Both the position numbers and the translations under genes were made by a program. Under the pieces are notes generated by a model that had not been told where the DNA came from, ran no database searches, and was given only the letters and a program-made list of their open reading frames with translations. From Streptomyces calvus (GTDB lineage Bacteria; Actinomycetota; Actinomycetes; Streptomycetales; Streptomycetaceae), in assembly GCF_006782915.1 (NCBI RefSeq), contig NZ_VCNP01000043.1, positions 372,001 through 436,000 on the forward strand: DNA of 64,000 nucleotides, in the 5' to 3' direction. Within the stretch, counting starts at the first letter, position 1. Each line of letters starts with the position of its first letter. This document shows, in pieces, positions 33,681 through 42,219 of this stretch.

Positions 33681-34358
33681 ATGACCCGTGTACTGCTCGC
33701 CGAGGACGACGCGTCCATCTCTGAGCCGCTGGCCCGCGCACTGCGCCGGGAGGGCTACGAAGTCGAGGTGCGTGAGGACGGACCCAGCGCGCTCGACGCC
33801 GGAATGCAGGGCGGCGTCGACCTGGTCGTGCTGGACCTCGGACTGCCCGGCATGGACGGTCTGGAGGTCGCCCGCCGTCTCCGCTCCGAGGGGCACACGG
33901 TTCCGCTGCTGATCCTGACCGCGCGTGCCGACGAGGTGGACACCGTCGTCGGCCTGGACGCGGGCGCCGACGACTACGTCACCAAGCCGTTCCGCCTCGC
34001 CGAACTGCTCGCCCGGGTGCGGGCGCTGCTGCGGCGCGGCGCCGCGGAGCCGCCGCAGCCGCCGGCCACCCACGGGGTGCGCATCGACGTCGAGTCGCAC
34101 CGGGCGTGGATGGGCGAGGAGGAACTCCAGCTCACCGCCAAGGAGTTCGACCTGCTGCGGGTCCTGGTGCGGGACGCGGGCCGGGTCGTCACCCGGGACC
34201 AGCTGATGCGCGAGGTCTGGGACACCACCTGGTGGTCCTCCACCAAGACGCTCGACATGCACATCTCCTGGCTGCGCAAGAAGCTCGGCGACGACGCGGC
34301 CAACCCCCGCTACATCGCGACCGTGCGCGGCGTGGGCTTCCGTTTCGAGAAGAGCTGA
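33681..34358 (+). CDS. OmpR/PhoB-family two-component response regulator
   Basis: 225 aa. Receiver domain residues 1-120: acidic pocket Glu8-Asp9-Asp10, phospho-acceptor Asp52 in VVLDLGLPG, conserved Thr in LILTARAD and Lys in VTKPFR. Winged-helix domain from about 130, with LTAKEFDLLRVLVRDAGRVV and STKTLDMHISWLRKKLG, ending RYIATVRGVGFRFE. ATG 33681 is taken because the receiver begins there; an upstream in-frame extension has no family similarity. A -10-like TACCAT 7 nt before suggests a leaderless mRNA. The kinase gene follows 32 bp later; together they make one operon. The signal is unknown. Confidence 0.93.
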   Translation: MTRVLLAEDDASISEPLARALRREGYEVEVREDGPSALDAGMQGGVDLVVLDLGLPGMDGLEVARRLRSEGHTVPLLILTARADEVDTVVGLDAGADDYVTKPFRLAELLARVRALLRRGAAEPPQPPATHGVRIDVESHRAWMGEEELQLTAKEFDLLRVLVRDAGRVVTRDQLMREVWDTTWWSSTKTLDMHISWLRKKLGDDAANPRYIATVRGVGFRFEKS

Positions 34359-34390
34359 ACCCGCCGGGGTTCGGCAATGGGTAAGAGAAC

Positions 34391-35665
34391 ATGCGCCGCC
34401 GCCTGATCCAGTCCACCCTCGCCGTGGTGCTCGTCGTGATCGCCGTCTTCGGCGTCTCCCTGGTGATCGTCGAGACCCGCACCATCACCGAGAGCGCCCG
34501 GGAGCGCGTGGAGTCCGAGGCGGTGCGGCTGGCCAGCATCGTCGACAGCAGGCTGATCGTCGAGGACCAGGTCACCGCCGAGATCCTCAGCAACCAGGTC
34601 ACCGAGGACCGGTACGCCGTCATCCGGATCCCCGGCAAGCCGCCCATCGAGGTCGGCACCGAGCCGGACGGCGACGTCATCAGCGCCTCGGCGCCCGGCG
34701 AGGAGGGCGAGACGGTCACCGTGCAGGAGCCGCGCTCCTCGGTGACCCGGGAGGTCGGCCGCACGCTGCTGATCATCGGGCTGGTGGCGCTGCTCGCGGT
34801 GATCGCGGCGGTGCTGCTGGCGATCCGCCAGGCCAACCGGCTCGCCTCCCCGCTGACCGACCTGGCGGAGACCGCCGAACGCCTCGGCTCCGGCGACCCG
34901 CGCCCCCGCCACCGCCGCTACGGAGTCCCCGAGCTGGACCGCGTCGCCGACGTCCTGGACCGCTCCGCCGAGCGCATCGCCCGCATGCTGACCGCCGAGC
35001 GGCGGCTGGCCGCCGACGCCTCCCACCAGCTGCGCACCCCGCTGACCGCCCTGTCCATGCGCCTGGAGGAGATCACCCTCACCGACGACCCGGACACGGT
35101 GAAGGAGGAGGCGACCATCGCGCTGACGCAGGTGGAACGGCTGACGGACGTGGTGGAGCGGCTGCTGACCAACTCCCGCGACCCGCGCACCGGCTCCGCG
35201 GTCACCTTCGACCTCGACGACGTCATCCAGCAGCAGCTCGCCGAGTGGCGCCCCGCCTACCGCAGCGCCGGCCGGGCGATCGTCACCTCGGGCAAGCGGC
35301 ACCTGCGGGCGGTGGGCACGCCGGGCGCGGTCGCCCAGGTGCTGGCGGCGCTGATCGAGAACTCGCTGATGCACGGCGGCGGCACGGTCGCCCTGCGCAC
35401 CCGGGTCACCGGCAACCAGGTCGTCGTGGAGGTCACCGACGAGGGTCCGGGCATCCCCGCCGACCTGGGCTCGCGGATCTTCGAACGGGCGATCAGCGGC
35501 CACAACTCCACCGGTATCGGTCTCGCCGTCGCCCGGGACCTCGCGGAGGCGGACGGCGGCCGCCTGGAGATGCTCCAGGCCAAGCCGGCCGTGTTCGGCC
35601 TGTTCCTGTCCCGGACACCCCCGGACAGGTCCCGCGAGGACGAGGGCCGGCAGACGGTCCGCTGA
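34391..35665 (+). CDS. Sensor histidine kinase
   Basis: 424-aa membrane kinase for the preceding regulator. First transmembrane helix at residues 9-28, extracytoplasmic sensor domain about 29-121, second helix about 122-143, then HAMP linker (ANRLASPLTDLAETAERLG). Phospho-acceptor His212 in ASHQLRTPLTALSMR; ATP-binding N-box ALIENSLMHGGG, G1 VTDEGPGIP, F-box RIFERA and G2 STGIGLAVARDL. The small sensor domain (about 90 residues) is rich in Glu and has no recognised fold. AAGAGA precedes ATG 34391. Confidence 0.92.
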   Translation: MRRRLIQSTLAVVLVVIAVFGVSLVIVETRTITESARERVESEAVRLASIVDSRLIVEDQVTAEILSNQVTEDRYAVIRIPGKPPIEVGTEPDGDVISASAPGEEGETVTVQEPRSSVTREVGRTLLIIGLVALLAVIAAVLLAIRQANRLASPLTDLAETAERLGSGDPRPRHRRYGVPELDRVADVLDRSAERIARMLTAERRLAADASHQLRTPLTALSMRLEEITLTDDPDTVKEEATIALTQVERLTDVVERLLTNSRDPRTGSAVTFDLDDVIQQQLAEWRPAYRSAGRAIVTSGKRHLRAVGTPGAVAQVLAALIENSLMHGGGTVALRTRVTGNQVVVEVTDEGPGIPADLGSRIFERAISGHNSTGIGLAVARDLAEADGGRLEMLQAKPAVFGLFLSRTPPDRSREDEGRQTVR

Positions 35666-35707
35666 CCGGCGCGCAGCCCGCCCGGAAGAAGGACCGGCGC
35701 GGGCCGG

Positions 35708-36208
35708 CTACGGCACCCGCTGCCTCGGACGGGCGCGCCCGCTCCCGCCGCCCCGCGCGACCGCGCCCGCACCCGGCTCCCTGACCGGCAGCGCGCGGAA
35801 CACCCAGGTGCGGTACGACCAGAAGCGGAACAGGGTCGCGACGCCGATGCCCAGGAACTTGAAGATGTTGCTCTGCAGCGGGCTGTCCCAGCCGAAGCCG
35901 TACGTCGCCGTGTACAGCACGCCGTTCTCGATGACCAGGCCGACCGCGCTGAACAGCAGGAACAGCGTCATCTCCCGGGTGCGCCCGGACTTGTCGCGGT
36001 CCCGGTAGGTGAAGTAGCGGAAGCCGACGTAGTTGAAGACGATCGCCACGACGGTCGCGATGACACTGGCCCGCACCACCTGGAGGTCGGTCACCTGCCG
36101 GACCAGGTTGAACACGCCCAGGTTGACCAGCACCCCGGCTCCGCCCACCGCGCCGAACTTGGCGATTTCCCGGCAGAGCCGTCGGAGCCTGGACGAACCG
36201 CGTTCCAT
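35708..36208 (-). CDS. GtrA-like membrane protein
   Basis: 166 aa with four hydrophobic helices (about residues 17-37, 44-64, 82-102 and 115-132), beginning EIAKFGAVGGAGVLVNLGVF and containing VFNYVGFRYFTYRD and FRFWSYRTWVF, the family signatures. GtrA proteins are thought to flip polyprenyl-phosphate-linked sugars for wall or O-antigen decoration. The C-terminal 30 residues are Arg/Gly/Pro-rich. It converges on the kinase gene (42 bp apart) and is divergent from purK. In Actinobacteria GtrA genes commonly sit next to purK, as here. Confidence 0.88.
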   Translation of the reverse strand: MERGSSRLRRLCREIAKFGAVGGAGVLVNLGVFNLVRQVTDLQVVRASVIATVVAIVFNYVGFRYFTYRDRDKSGRTREMTLFLLFSAVGLVIENGVLYTATYGFGWDSPLQSNIFKFLGIGVATLFRFWSYRTWVFRALPVREPGAGAVARGGGSGRARPRQRVP

Positions 36209-36358
36209 CGCGTGCGGGCTCCCGTCGTCGGTTGTGTCAACCCAGCCATGCTAACCACCCACCCGCGCGATCTTCCTGCGGACGAAGCCGCCGGCCGCAC
36301 ACCGTCCGGTATGGGGCCGGAAAACCGGCCACTGTGGCTCGGCCGATACCCTGGGGGT

Positions 36359-37498
36359 GTGACATTCCCGGTAGTCGGCATGGTCGGCGGTGGCCAGCTC
36401 GCTCGTATGACCCACGAGGCGGGCATCCCGCTCGGCATCAGGTTCAAGCTTCTCAGTGACACTCCGCAGGACTCCGCGGCGCAGGTCGTCGGCGATGTCG
36501 TCGTCGGCGACTACCGCGACCTGGACACGCTGCGCGCGTTCGCACGCGGCTGCGACGTGATCACCTTCGATCACGAGCACGTGCCCACCGAGCACCTCAG
36601 GGCCCTGGAGGCGGACGGCATCCCCGTCCGCCCGGGCCCCGACGCGCTGGTGCACGCCCAGGACAAGGGCGTGATGCGCGCGCGGCTCGACGCGATCGGC
36701 GTGCCGTGCCCACGGCACCGCATCGTCGCCGATCCGCAGGACGTGGCGGCGTTCGCCGCCGAGGGGGACGGCTTCCCGGTCGTCCTCAAGACCGTCCGCG
36801 GCGGCTACGACGGCAAGGGCGTGTGGGTGGTGGACTCCGCCGAGGAGGCCGCCGAGCCGTTCAAGGCGGGCGTCCCGGTCCTCGCCGAGGAGAAGGTCGA
36901 CTACGTCCGTGAGCTGGCCGCCAACGTCGTGCGCTCCCCGCACGGCCAGGCCGTCGCCTACCCGGTCGTGGAGTCCCGCCAGGTGAACGGCGTCTGCGAC
37001 ACGGTCATCGCGCCCGCGCCCGACCTCGACGAGGCCCTCGCCCTGCAGGCCGAGGAGATGGCGCTGAACATCGCCAAGGAACTCGGCGTCGTCGGCCACC
37101 TCGCGGTGGAGCTGTTCCAGACCCGCGACGGCCGCATCCTCGTCAACGAGCTCGCCATGCGTCCGCACAACTCCGGGCACTGGTCCATGGACGGCGCGAT
37201 CACCTCGCAGTTCGCCAACCACGTCCGCGCCGTCCTCGACCTGCCGCTCGGCGACCCGCGCCCGCGCGCGAAGTGGACGGTCATGGTCAACGTCCTCGGC
37301 GGCGACTACCCGGACATGTACTCGGCGTACCTGCACTGCATGGCCCGCGACCCCCAGCTGAAGATCCACATGTACGGCAAGGACGTGAAGCCCGGCCGCA
37401 AGGTCGGCCACGTCAACACCTACGGCGACGACCTGGACGACGTGCTGGAGCGCGCCCGTCACGCAGCCGGTTACCTGAGAGGCACGATCACCGAATGA
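36359..37498 (+). CDS. purK: 5-(Carboxyamino)imidazole ribonucleotide synthase
   Basis: ATP-dependent conversion of AIR and bicarbonate to N5-CAIR in purine synthesis. The 379-aa ATP-grasp protein shows GMVGGGQLARM near residues 7-17, FDHEHVP, PVVLKTVRGGYDGKGVWVV (ATP grasp), VLAEEKVDYVRELA, and FQTRDGRILVNELAMRPHNS. GTG 36359 gives the family N-terminus MTFPVVGMVGGGQ; TACCCT 6 nt before the GTG suggests a leaderless transcript. Its stop overlaps the purE start (ATGA), and purE in turn overlaps the dipeptidase gene. Confidence 0.95.
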   Translation: MTFPVVGMVGGGQLARMTHEAGIPLGIRFKLLSDTPQDSAAQVVGDVVVGDYRDLDTLRAFARGCDVITFDHEHVPTEHLRALEADGIPVRPGPDALVHAQDKGVMRARLDAIGVPCPRHRIVADPQDVAAFAAEGDGFPVVLKTVRGGYDGKGVWVVDSAEEAAEPFKAGVPVLAEEKVDYVRELAANVVRSPHGQAVAYPVVESRQVNGVCDTVIAPAPDLDEALALQAEEMALNIAKELGVVGHLAVELFQTRDGRILVNELAMRPHNSGHWSMDGAITSQFANHVRAVLDLPLGDPRPRAKWTVMVNVLGGDYPDMYSAYLHCMARDPQLKIHMYGKDVKPGRKVGHVNTYGDDLDDVLERARHAAGYLRGTITE

Positions 37499-38076
37499 GC
37501 CCCGCCCACCCGTCGCCCGACCACCACCCCTCGACGAGCGCCGACGCGCGTCCCTTCCCCTCGGTGGGCATCGTCATGGGGTCGGACTCCGACTGGCCCG
37601 TCATGGAGGCCGCGGCGAAGGCCCTCGACGAGTTCGAGATCGCCTACGAGGTCGACGTCGTCTCCGCGCACCGCATGCCCCGGGAGATGATCTCCTACGG
37701 CGAGCAGGCCGCGGACCGGGGCCTGAAGGTGATCATCGCGGGTGCGGGCGGCGCCGCCCACCTGCCCGGCATGCTCGCCTCCGTCACGCCGCTGCCCGTC
37801 ATCGGCGTGCCCGTGCCGCTGAAGTACCTCGACGGCATGGACTCCCTGCTGTCCATCGTGCAGATGCCGGCCGGTGTCCCCGTCGCCACCGTCTCCGTCG
37901 CCGGGGCGCGCAACGCCGGTCTGCTCGCGGCCCGCATGCTCGCCGCGCACGACGAAGAACTCCTCGGCCGGATGCGGGAGTTCCAGCAGGACCTGAACGA
38001 CCAGGCCACCGAGAAGGGCAAGCGGCTGCGCTCCAAGGTCGAGGGCTCCGGCGCCGGATTCGGTTTCGCCAAGTGA
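37495..38076 (+). CDS. purE: N5-carboxyaminoimidazole ribonucleotide mutase
   Basis: Converts N5-CAIR to CAIR, the step after PurK. 193 aa with a 23-residue variable N-terminus and the class I PurE core: VGIVMGSDSDWPVM, VVSAHRMPREM, IIAGAGGAAHLPGM and GVPVPLKYLDGMDSLLSIVQ. Start ATG 37495 overlaps the purK stop by 4 nt; its stop overlaps the next start (GTGA), so three genes are translationally coupled. Confidence 0.96.
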   Translation: MSPAHPSPDHHPSTSADARPFPSVGIVMGSDSDWPVMEAAAKALDEFEIAYEVDVVSAHRMPREMISYGEQAADRGLKVIIAGAGGAAHLPGMLASVTPLPVIGVPVPLKYLDGMDSLLSIVQMPAGVPVATVSVAGARNAGLLAARMLAAHDEELLGRMREFQQDLNDQATEKGKRLRSKVEGSGAGFGFAK

Positions 38077-39260
38077 CCGCGGCGACGTCCCTGGAGCGGG
38101 CCCGGGAGCTGCTGCGGGAGTACCCGGTCGTCGACGGGCACAACGACCTGCCGTGGGCCCTGCGCGAACAGGTCCGCTACGACCTCGACGCCCGCGACGT
38201 CGCCGCCGACCAGACCGCCCACCTGCACACCGACATCCCCCGGCTGCGGGCCGGCGGCGTCGGCGCGCAGTACTGGTCGGTGTACGTCCGCTCGGACCTG
38301 CCGGGCGCGGTGACGGCGACGCTGGAGCAGATCGACTGCGTACGGCGGCTGATCGACCGGCACCCCGGCGACCTGCGGGCCGCGCTGACCGCCGCCGACC
38401 TGGAGGCGGCGCGCGCCGAGGGCCGGATCGCCTCGCTGATGGGTGCCGAGGGCGGCCACTCCATCGACAACTCCCTCGCCACCCTGCGCGCCCTGTACGC
38501 GCTCGGCGTGCGCTACATGACGCTCACCCACAACGACAACGTGGCGTGGGCGGACTCGGCGACCGACGAGCCCGGCGTCGGCGGCCTGTCGGCGTTCGGC
38601 CGGGAGGTCGTGCGGGAGATGAACCGCGAGGGCATGCTGGTCGACCTGTCGCACGTGGCGGCGACGACGATGCGCGACGCGCTGGACACCTCCGCCGCGC
38701 CGGTGATCTTCTCGCACTCGTCCTCCCGCGCCGTGTGCGACCACCCGCGCAACATCCCCGACGACGTGCTGGAGCGACTGCCGGCCAACGGCGGCATGGC
38801 GATGGTGACGTTCGTGCCGAAGTTCGTGCTCCAGGCGGCCGTCGACTGGACGGCCGCGGCCGACGAGAACATGCGCGCCCACGGCTTCCACCACCTCGAC
38901 ACCACCGCCGAGGCGATGAAGGTGCACCGCGCCTTCGAGGAGGCCCACCCGCGCCCGGTCGCCACGGTCGCCACCGTCGCCGACCACCTCGACCACATGC
39001 GCGAGGTCGCCGGCATCGACCACCTCGGCATCGGCGGCGACTACGACGGCACCGCGTTCACCCCGGACGGCCTGAACGACGTGTCCGCCTACCCGAACCT
39101 CATCGCCGAGCTGCTCGACCGCGGCTGGTCGACGGCCGACCTGGCCAAGCTGACCTGGCAGAACGCGGTGCGGGTGCTGGGCGCGGCGGAGGACGTGGCA
39201 CGGGACCTCCAGGCCACGCGCGGCCCGTCGAACGCGACGATCGCGGACCTGGACGGCTGA
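38073..39260 (+). CDS. Peptidase M19 (membrane dipeptidase family), complete metal site
   Basis: 395-aa renal-dipeptidase-type zinc enzyme. Metal ligands are intact: His23-x-Asp25 in DGHNDLPWAL, bridging Glu in GAEGGHSIDN, His in LSHVAATTM and His in FSHSSSRAVC, plus GIGGDYDGT with the catalytic-site Asp. Should hydrolyse dipeptides, including those with D-residues. GTG 38073 overlaps purE, so it is expressed with purine synthesis genes, an association whose reason is not obvious. A diverged paralogue follows 260 bp later. Confidence 0.92.
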   Translation: MTAATSLERARELLREYPVVDGHNDLPWALREQVRYDLDARDVAADQTAHLHTDIPRLRAGGVGAQYWSVYVRSDLPGAVTATLEQIDCVRRLIDRHPGDLRAALTAADLEAARAEGRIASLMGAEGGHSIDNSLATLRALYALGVRYMTLTHNDNVAWADSATDEPGVGGLSAFGREVVREMNREGMLVDLSHVAATTMRDALDTSAAPVIFSHSSSRAVCDHPRNIPDDVLERLPANGGMAMVTFVPKFVLQAAVDWTAAADENMRAHGFHHLDTTAEAMKVHRAFEEAHPRPVATVATVADHLDHMREVAGIDHLGIGGDYDGTAFTPDGLNDVSAYPNLIAELLDRGWSTADLAKLTWQNAVRVLGAAEDVARDLQATRGPSNATIADLDG

Positions 39261-39520
39261 CCGCCGGGGACCGGGCGGCCGGCCCGACCGTCCGCCCCGC
39301 CCACCGGACACCGGCCCCGCGGCCGCTCCGGCCGCGCACCGGGCGCCCGCCGGCCCGCGCGCCGATCAGGCCCCTTACCCCCGAACGCCGCGTCCACCAG
39401 GAAGACTCCCGGGGCGCCGTGCGACGGTGGCCGTACAGCGATCCCGCGGATGCGACCTACCTGCGTGCGGCGCCCGCGCCACGCGGTCGCGCGCCCAGGT
39501 CACGACGTACGGAGCCCGTG

Positions 39521-40657
39521 ATGGCCGATCTCCAGGACGACCTGCACCCCGCCACCGAGGTCGGCCGGGCCGACGAGCCCGTCCCGCCGTACCCGCAGGA
39601 AGCGGTCGTCGTCGCACCGGAGTCCTACGAGCCCGTCTCCGACCCCGACGACGATCCGATGACCCGCGCCCGTGCCGTCCTCGCCGCCCACCCCGTCGCC
39701 GACGGTTACAGCGGGCTGCCGTGGACGCTGCGCCGGCTGCCCTGGTACGACCTCGACCTCGGCGACAGCGCCGTCGACGCGGACCTGCCCCGGCTGCGTC
39801 AGGGCCGGGTCGGCGCCGTGTTCTGGTCCCTGCACCTGCCCGAGGGCCCCGGCGGCGACCGGGCCCTGGCCGCCACCCTGGAGCAGCTCGACCTGGCGAA
39901 GGCGGTGGTCGCCGACCACGACGCGGGCCTGCGCCCGGCCCGCACCATCGGTGAGATCGCCGACGCCCGCAACCGCGGCCGGGTCGCCGTGCTGTTCGGG
40001 CCGGCCGGGGCCGCCGCCCTCGGCGACTCGCTGAGCGTCCTGCGCGCCCTGTACGCGCTCGGCCTGCGCGCGCTCACGCTGACCGACGTGTCCTGGGCGG
40101 GCCCCGCCGGGCTGACCCGGTTCGGCGAGGAGGTGGTGCGGGAGATGAACCGGCTCGGCATGATCGCCGACCTCTCCCACGCCTCCACCCCGACGATCGG
40201 CCGGGTGCTGACCGTCTCCAAGGCGCCCGTGCTGTTCAGCCGCTCCGCCGCCCGCGCCCTGCGCCCCCACCCGGCCAACCTGCCCGACGACCTGCTCACC
40301 GAGGTGGGGCGGGCCCGGGGCCTGTGCATGGTGCCGCTCACCGCCGAACAGGCCGGCCCGACCGTCCGGGACGTCGCCGACCACCTCGACCACATCCGCG
40401 CACTCGCCGGACGGGAGTGCGTCGGCCTGTCCGGCACCTACGACACCGGCAGCGCCCACCCCCAGGAACTCGGCGACACCTCCCGCTATCCGCGGCTGGT
40501 CGCCGAGCTGCTGCGACGCGGCTGGGACGACTCCGATGTGGGCCTGCTGACCTGGGGCAACGTCCAACGGGTGCTGCGCGGCGTCGACTTCACCGCGCAC
40601 GCCGTGCAGCAGCGCCGCCCGCCGTCCACGGCGACCATCGCCGACCTGGACCGCTGA
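39521..40657 (+). CDS. Peptidase M19 paralogue lacking the metal-binding residues
   Basis: 378 aa, homologous along its length to the preceding dipeptidase (shared LPWTLR, SVLRALYALGLRALTL, FGEEVVREMNRLGMIADLSH, endings STATIADLDR and SNATIADLDG). Key positions are changed: HxD is Tyr63-Ser64-Gly65 in DGYSGLPW, the bridging Glu segment is FGPAGAAALGDS, and the second His is replaced in LFSRSAARAL. Only DLSHAST keeps its His. It is therefore probably not a zinc dipeptidase; a binding or structural role is more likely. About 45 extra N-terminal residues are acidic and Pro-rich. ATG 39521 has GGAG 7 nt upstream. Tandem duplication followed by loss of catalysis is the simplest history. Confidence 0.85.
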   Translation: MADLQDDLHPATEVGRADEPVPPYPQEAVVVAPESYEPVSDPDDDPMTRARAVLAAHPVADGYSGLPWTLRRLPWYDLDLGDSAVDADLPRLRQGRVGAVFWSLHLPEGPGGDRALAATLEQLDLAKAVVADHDAGLRPARTIGEIADARNRGRVAVLFGPAGAAALGDSLSVLRALYALGLRALTLTDVSWAGPAGLTRFGEEVVREMNRLGMIADLSHASTPTIGRVLTVSKAPVLFSRSAARALRPHPANLPDDLLTEVGRARGLCMVPLTAEQAGPTVRDVADHLDHIRALAGRECVGLSGTYDTGSAHPQELGDTSRYPRLVAELLRRGWDDSDVGLLTWGNVQRVLRGVDFTAHAVQQRRPPSTATIADLDR

Positions 40658-40669
40658 CCCGCCGGACGG

Positions 40670-41062
40670 TCACGGCTGCTCGTAACGGCACAGGCAGAAG
40701 GGATGCCCGGCCGGATCCGCGTACACCCGGAAGTCCTTCGTCCGGTCGTCCTCGCGGTCCAGCACCCGCGCTCCCAGCGCGAGCACCTTCTCCTCGGCCG
40801 CGTCGACCTCCTCCCAGGTGCCCCCGGCGTCGAAGTCCAGGTGGAACTGCTGGGAGTCGTGGTCGGCGCGCGGCCAGTCCGGCGGCGAGTACCCCGGCGC
40901 GCGCTGGAAGGCCAGCCGCGGCCCGGCGGGGATCTGGAGGACCACCCAGTCCGGGTTCTCCTCGACGGGCGTTCCCCCGCCCACGGCCGCGTAGAAGACG
41001 GCCAGTTCCCGCGGGTCGGGGCAGTCGACGACGACGGAGTGCAGACGGGCCACGGCGGCCAT
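40670..41062 (-). CDS. VOC (glyoxalase/bleomycin-resistance fold) protein 1
   Basis: 130 aa, two beta-alpha-beta-beta-beta modules. Starts MAAVARLHSVVVDCPDPREL, contains AFYAAVGGG, LQIPAGPRLAFQRAPGY, QQFHLDFDA and ends VYADPAGHPFCLCRYEQP. His in FHLD and the conserved late residues are compatible with a metal site, but the family covers lyases, dioxygenases and binding proteins. ATG 41062 has GGGAGGA just upstream. Lies 48 bp downstream of a close paralogue and is surely co-transcribed. Confidence 0.88.
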   Translation of the reverse strand: MAAVARLHSVVVDCPDPRELAVFYAAVGGGTPVEENPDWVVLQIPAGPRLAFQRAPGYSPPDWPRADHDSQQFHLDFDAGGTWEEVDAAEEKVLALGARVLDREDDRTKDFRVYADPAGHPFCLCRYEQP

Positions 41063-41110
41063 GGGTCCTCCCGGGGTCTCGGCGGCTCGGCCGGTGCGCG
41101 AGCGGACGTC

Positions 41111-41470
41111 TCAGCAGGCGCACAGGCAGAACGGGTGCCCGGCCGGGTCCGCGTAAACCCGGAAGGTCCGCGCGCGGTCGTCCGCGTCCAGCGGCCGGGC
41201 GCCGAGCGCCAGCGCCTCCTTCTCGGCGGCGTCCAGGTCGTCGACGGTCAGGTCCAGATGGAACTGCTGGGAGTGGTCGGCGGCCGGCCACCGCGGCGGC
41301 ACGTACCCCGGCGCCGCCTGGAAGGCGAGGGTCGGGCCGCCGGGGATCCGCAGGTCCACCCAGTCGCCCTCGCCCTCCACCGTGCCGCCCGTGAGGCCGG
41401 CGTAGAAACCGGCCAGCGCACGCGGGTCGGGACAGTCCAGGACGACGGCGCCCACCTTGGCCACGGACAT
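41111..41470 (-). CDS. VOC protein 2, paralogue of the downstream gene
   Basis: 119 aa, similar to VOC protein 1 throughout (MSVAKVGAVVLDCPDPRALA, LRIPGGPTLAFQAAPGYVPP, FHLDLTVDDL, FRVYADPAGHPFCLCAC). The two form a tandem duplicate. ATG 41470 has GGAGGAAGT upstream. Divergent from a CGNR-type protein across a 136-bp gap containing GGTAAC palindromes. The terminal CLCAC cysteine cluster is unusual but its role is unknown. Confidence 0.88.
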   Translation of the reverse strand: MSVAKVGAVVLDCPDPRALAGFYAGLTGGTVEGEGDWVDLRIPGGPTLAFQAAPGYVPPRWPAADHSQQFHLDLTVDDLDAAEKEALALGARPLDADDRARTFRVYADPAGHPFCLCAC

Positions 41471-41490
41471 GACTTCCTCCTCGAAGTCCG

Positions 41491-41552
41491 GGTTACCCGT
41501 AGGAGCGGGCAACCGGTAACGGTTACCGTATGGTGCCCGACAGGCGGTAACG
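41491..41552. promoter_or_regulatory. GGTAAC/GTTACC operator cluster between VOC and CGNR genes
   Basis: A perfect 15-bp palindrome CGGTAAC-G-GTTACCG lies at 41514-41528, flanked by half-sites GGTTACCC at 41491 and CGGTAACG at 41545. Three related motifs within 62 bp of a divergent promoter region make a shared operator likely; the CGNR protein itself is a candidate binder. Confidence 0.5.
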
Positions 41553-41606
41553 TCGCAAGGGGAAACCGCAGGAAGAGACGGGGAGGGCGGGAGGTACCGT
41601 CCAGGC

Positions 41607-42113
41607 ATGAGTGAGAGATCGGCCCCGCCCGGCGCGCTGGCCCTGGTCCAGGACCTGGTCAACACCCTCGACCTGGGAACGGGCGGCGACGCGCTGGACT
41701 CCGCCGAGGGCCGCGCGCCCTTCGGACTCACCGAGGACACCGTCGGCCCCGCGCGTGAACTGCGCGAGTCCCTGCGCGCGACCCTGCTCGCCCACGCGGG
41801 CCACCCGCCGCACCGCGCCGTCACCCCGCTCGGCGCACTGCTGGCCCGGGCGCCCCTGGTCGTCACGGTCGACGACACCGACGGCTCCGCCGCTCTCGCA
41901 CCCGTGGACGAGGGACCCCTGCTGTCCCGCGTGGCCGCCGCCGTCGCGGAGGCGGTCACGGCGGGCACCTGGCAGCGGCTCAAGGCCTGCGAGGCGGCCG
42001 ACTGCCACTGGGCGTACTACGACCGCAGCCCGGCCGGGCGCGGCCGCTGGTGCTCCATGCAACTGTGCGGCGCCCGCGCGAAGATGCGCCGGTACCGCGC
42101 GAAGGGCGCATAG
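41607..42113 (+). CDS. ABATE-domain / CGNR zinc-finger protein
   Basis: 168 aa. The N-terminal ABATE-like domain contains LALVQDLVNTLDL; the C-terminal zinc finger is CEAADCHWAYYDRSPAGRGR followed by WCSMQLCGARAKMRRYR. Cysteines are in the expected pairs, but the name-giving Cys-Gly-Asn-Arg reads Cys-Gly-Ala-Arg here. CGNR proteins are proposed DNA-binding regulators. Start ATG 41607. Divergent from the two VOC genes and ended by the hairpin at 42153. Confidence 0.87.
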   Translation: MSERSAPPGALALVQDLVNTLDLGTGGDALDSAEGRAPFGLTEDTVGPARELRESLRATLLAHAGHPPHRAVTPLGALLARAPLVVTVDDTDGSAALAPVDEGPLLSRVAAAVAEAVTAGTWQRLKACEAADCHWAYYDRSPAGRGRWCSMQLCGARAKMRRYRAKGA

Positions 42114-42152
42114 GCCCGCTCCGCCCCGTGCCCGGTGGGGCAGAATGCGGCA

Positions 42153-42197
42153 GGGACGCCGGTTCGGCCGACTGAGCCTCGGCCGAACCGGCGTCCC
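42153..42197. terminator. Bidirectional terminator between CGNR gene and ugd
   Basis: GGGACGCCGGTTCGGCCG (42153-42170) pairs perfectly with CGGCCGAACCGGCGTCCC (42180-42197), an 18-bp stem with a 9-nt loop, between two convergent genes. Confidence 0.9.
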
Positions 42198-42219
42198 GCA
42201 CGCCGCTCGTGGTGTCCCG

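Noticed and set aside
39261..39520. Small gene between the two M19 genes
   Set aside because: GC-rich Pro/Arg composition in every frame and no start signal other than that of the second M19 gene.
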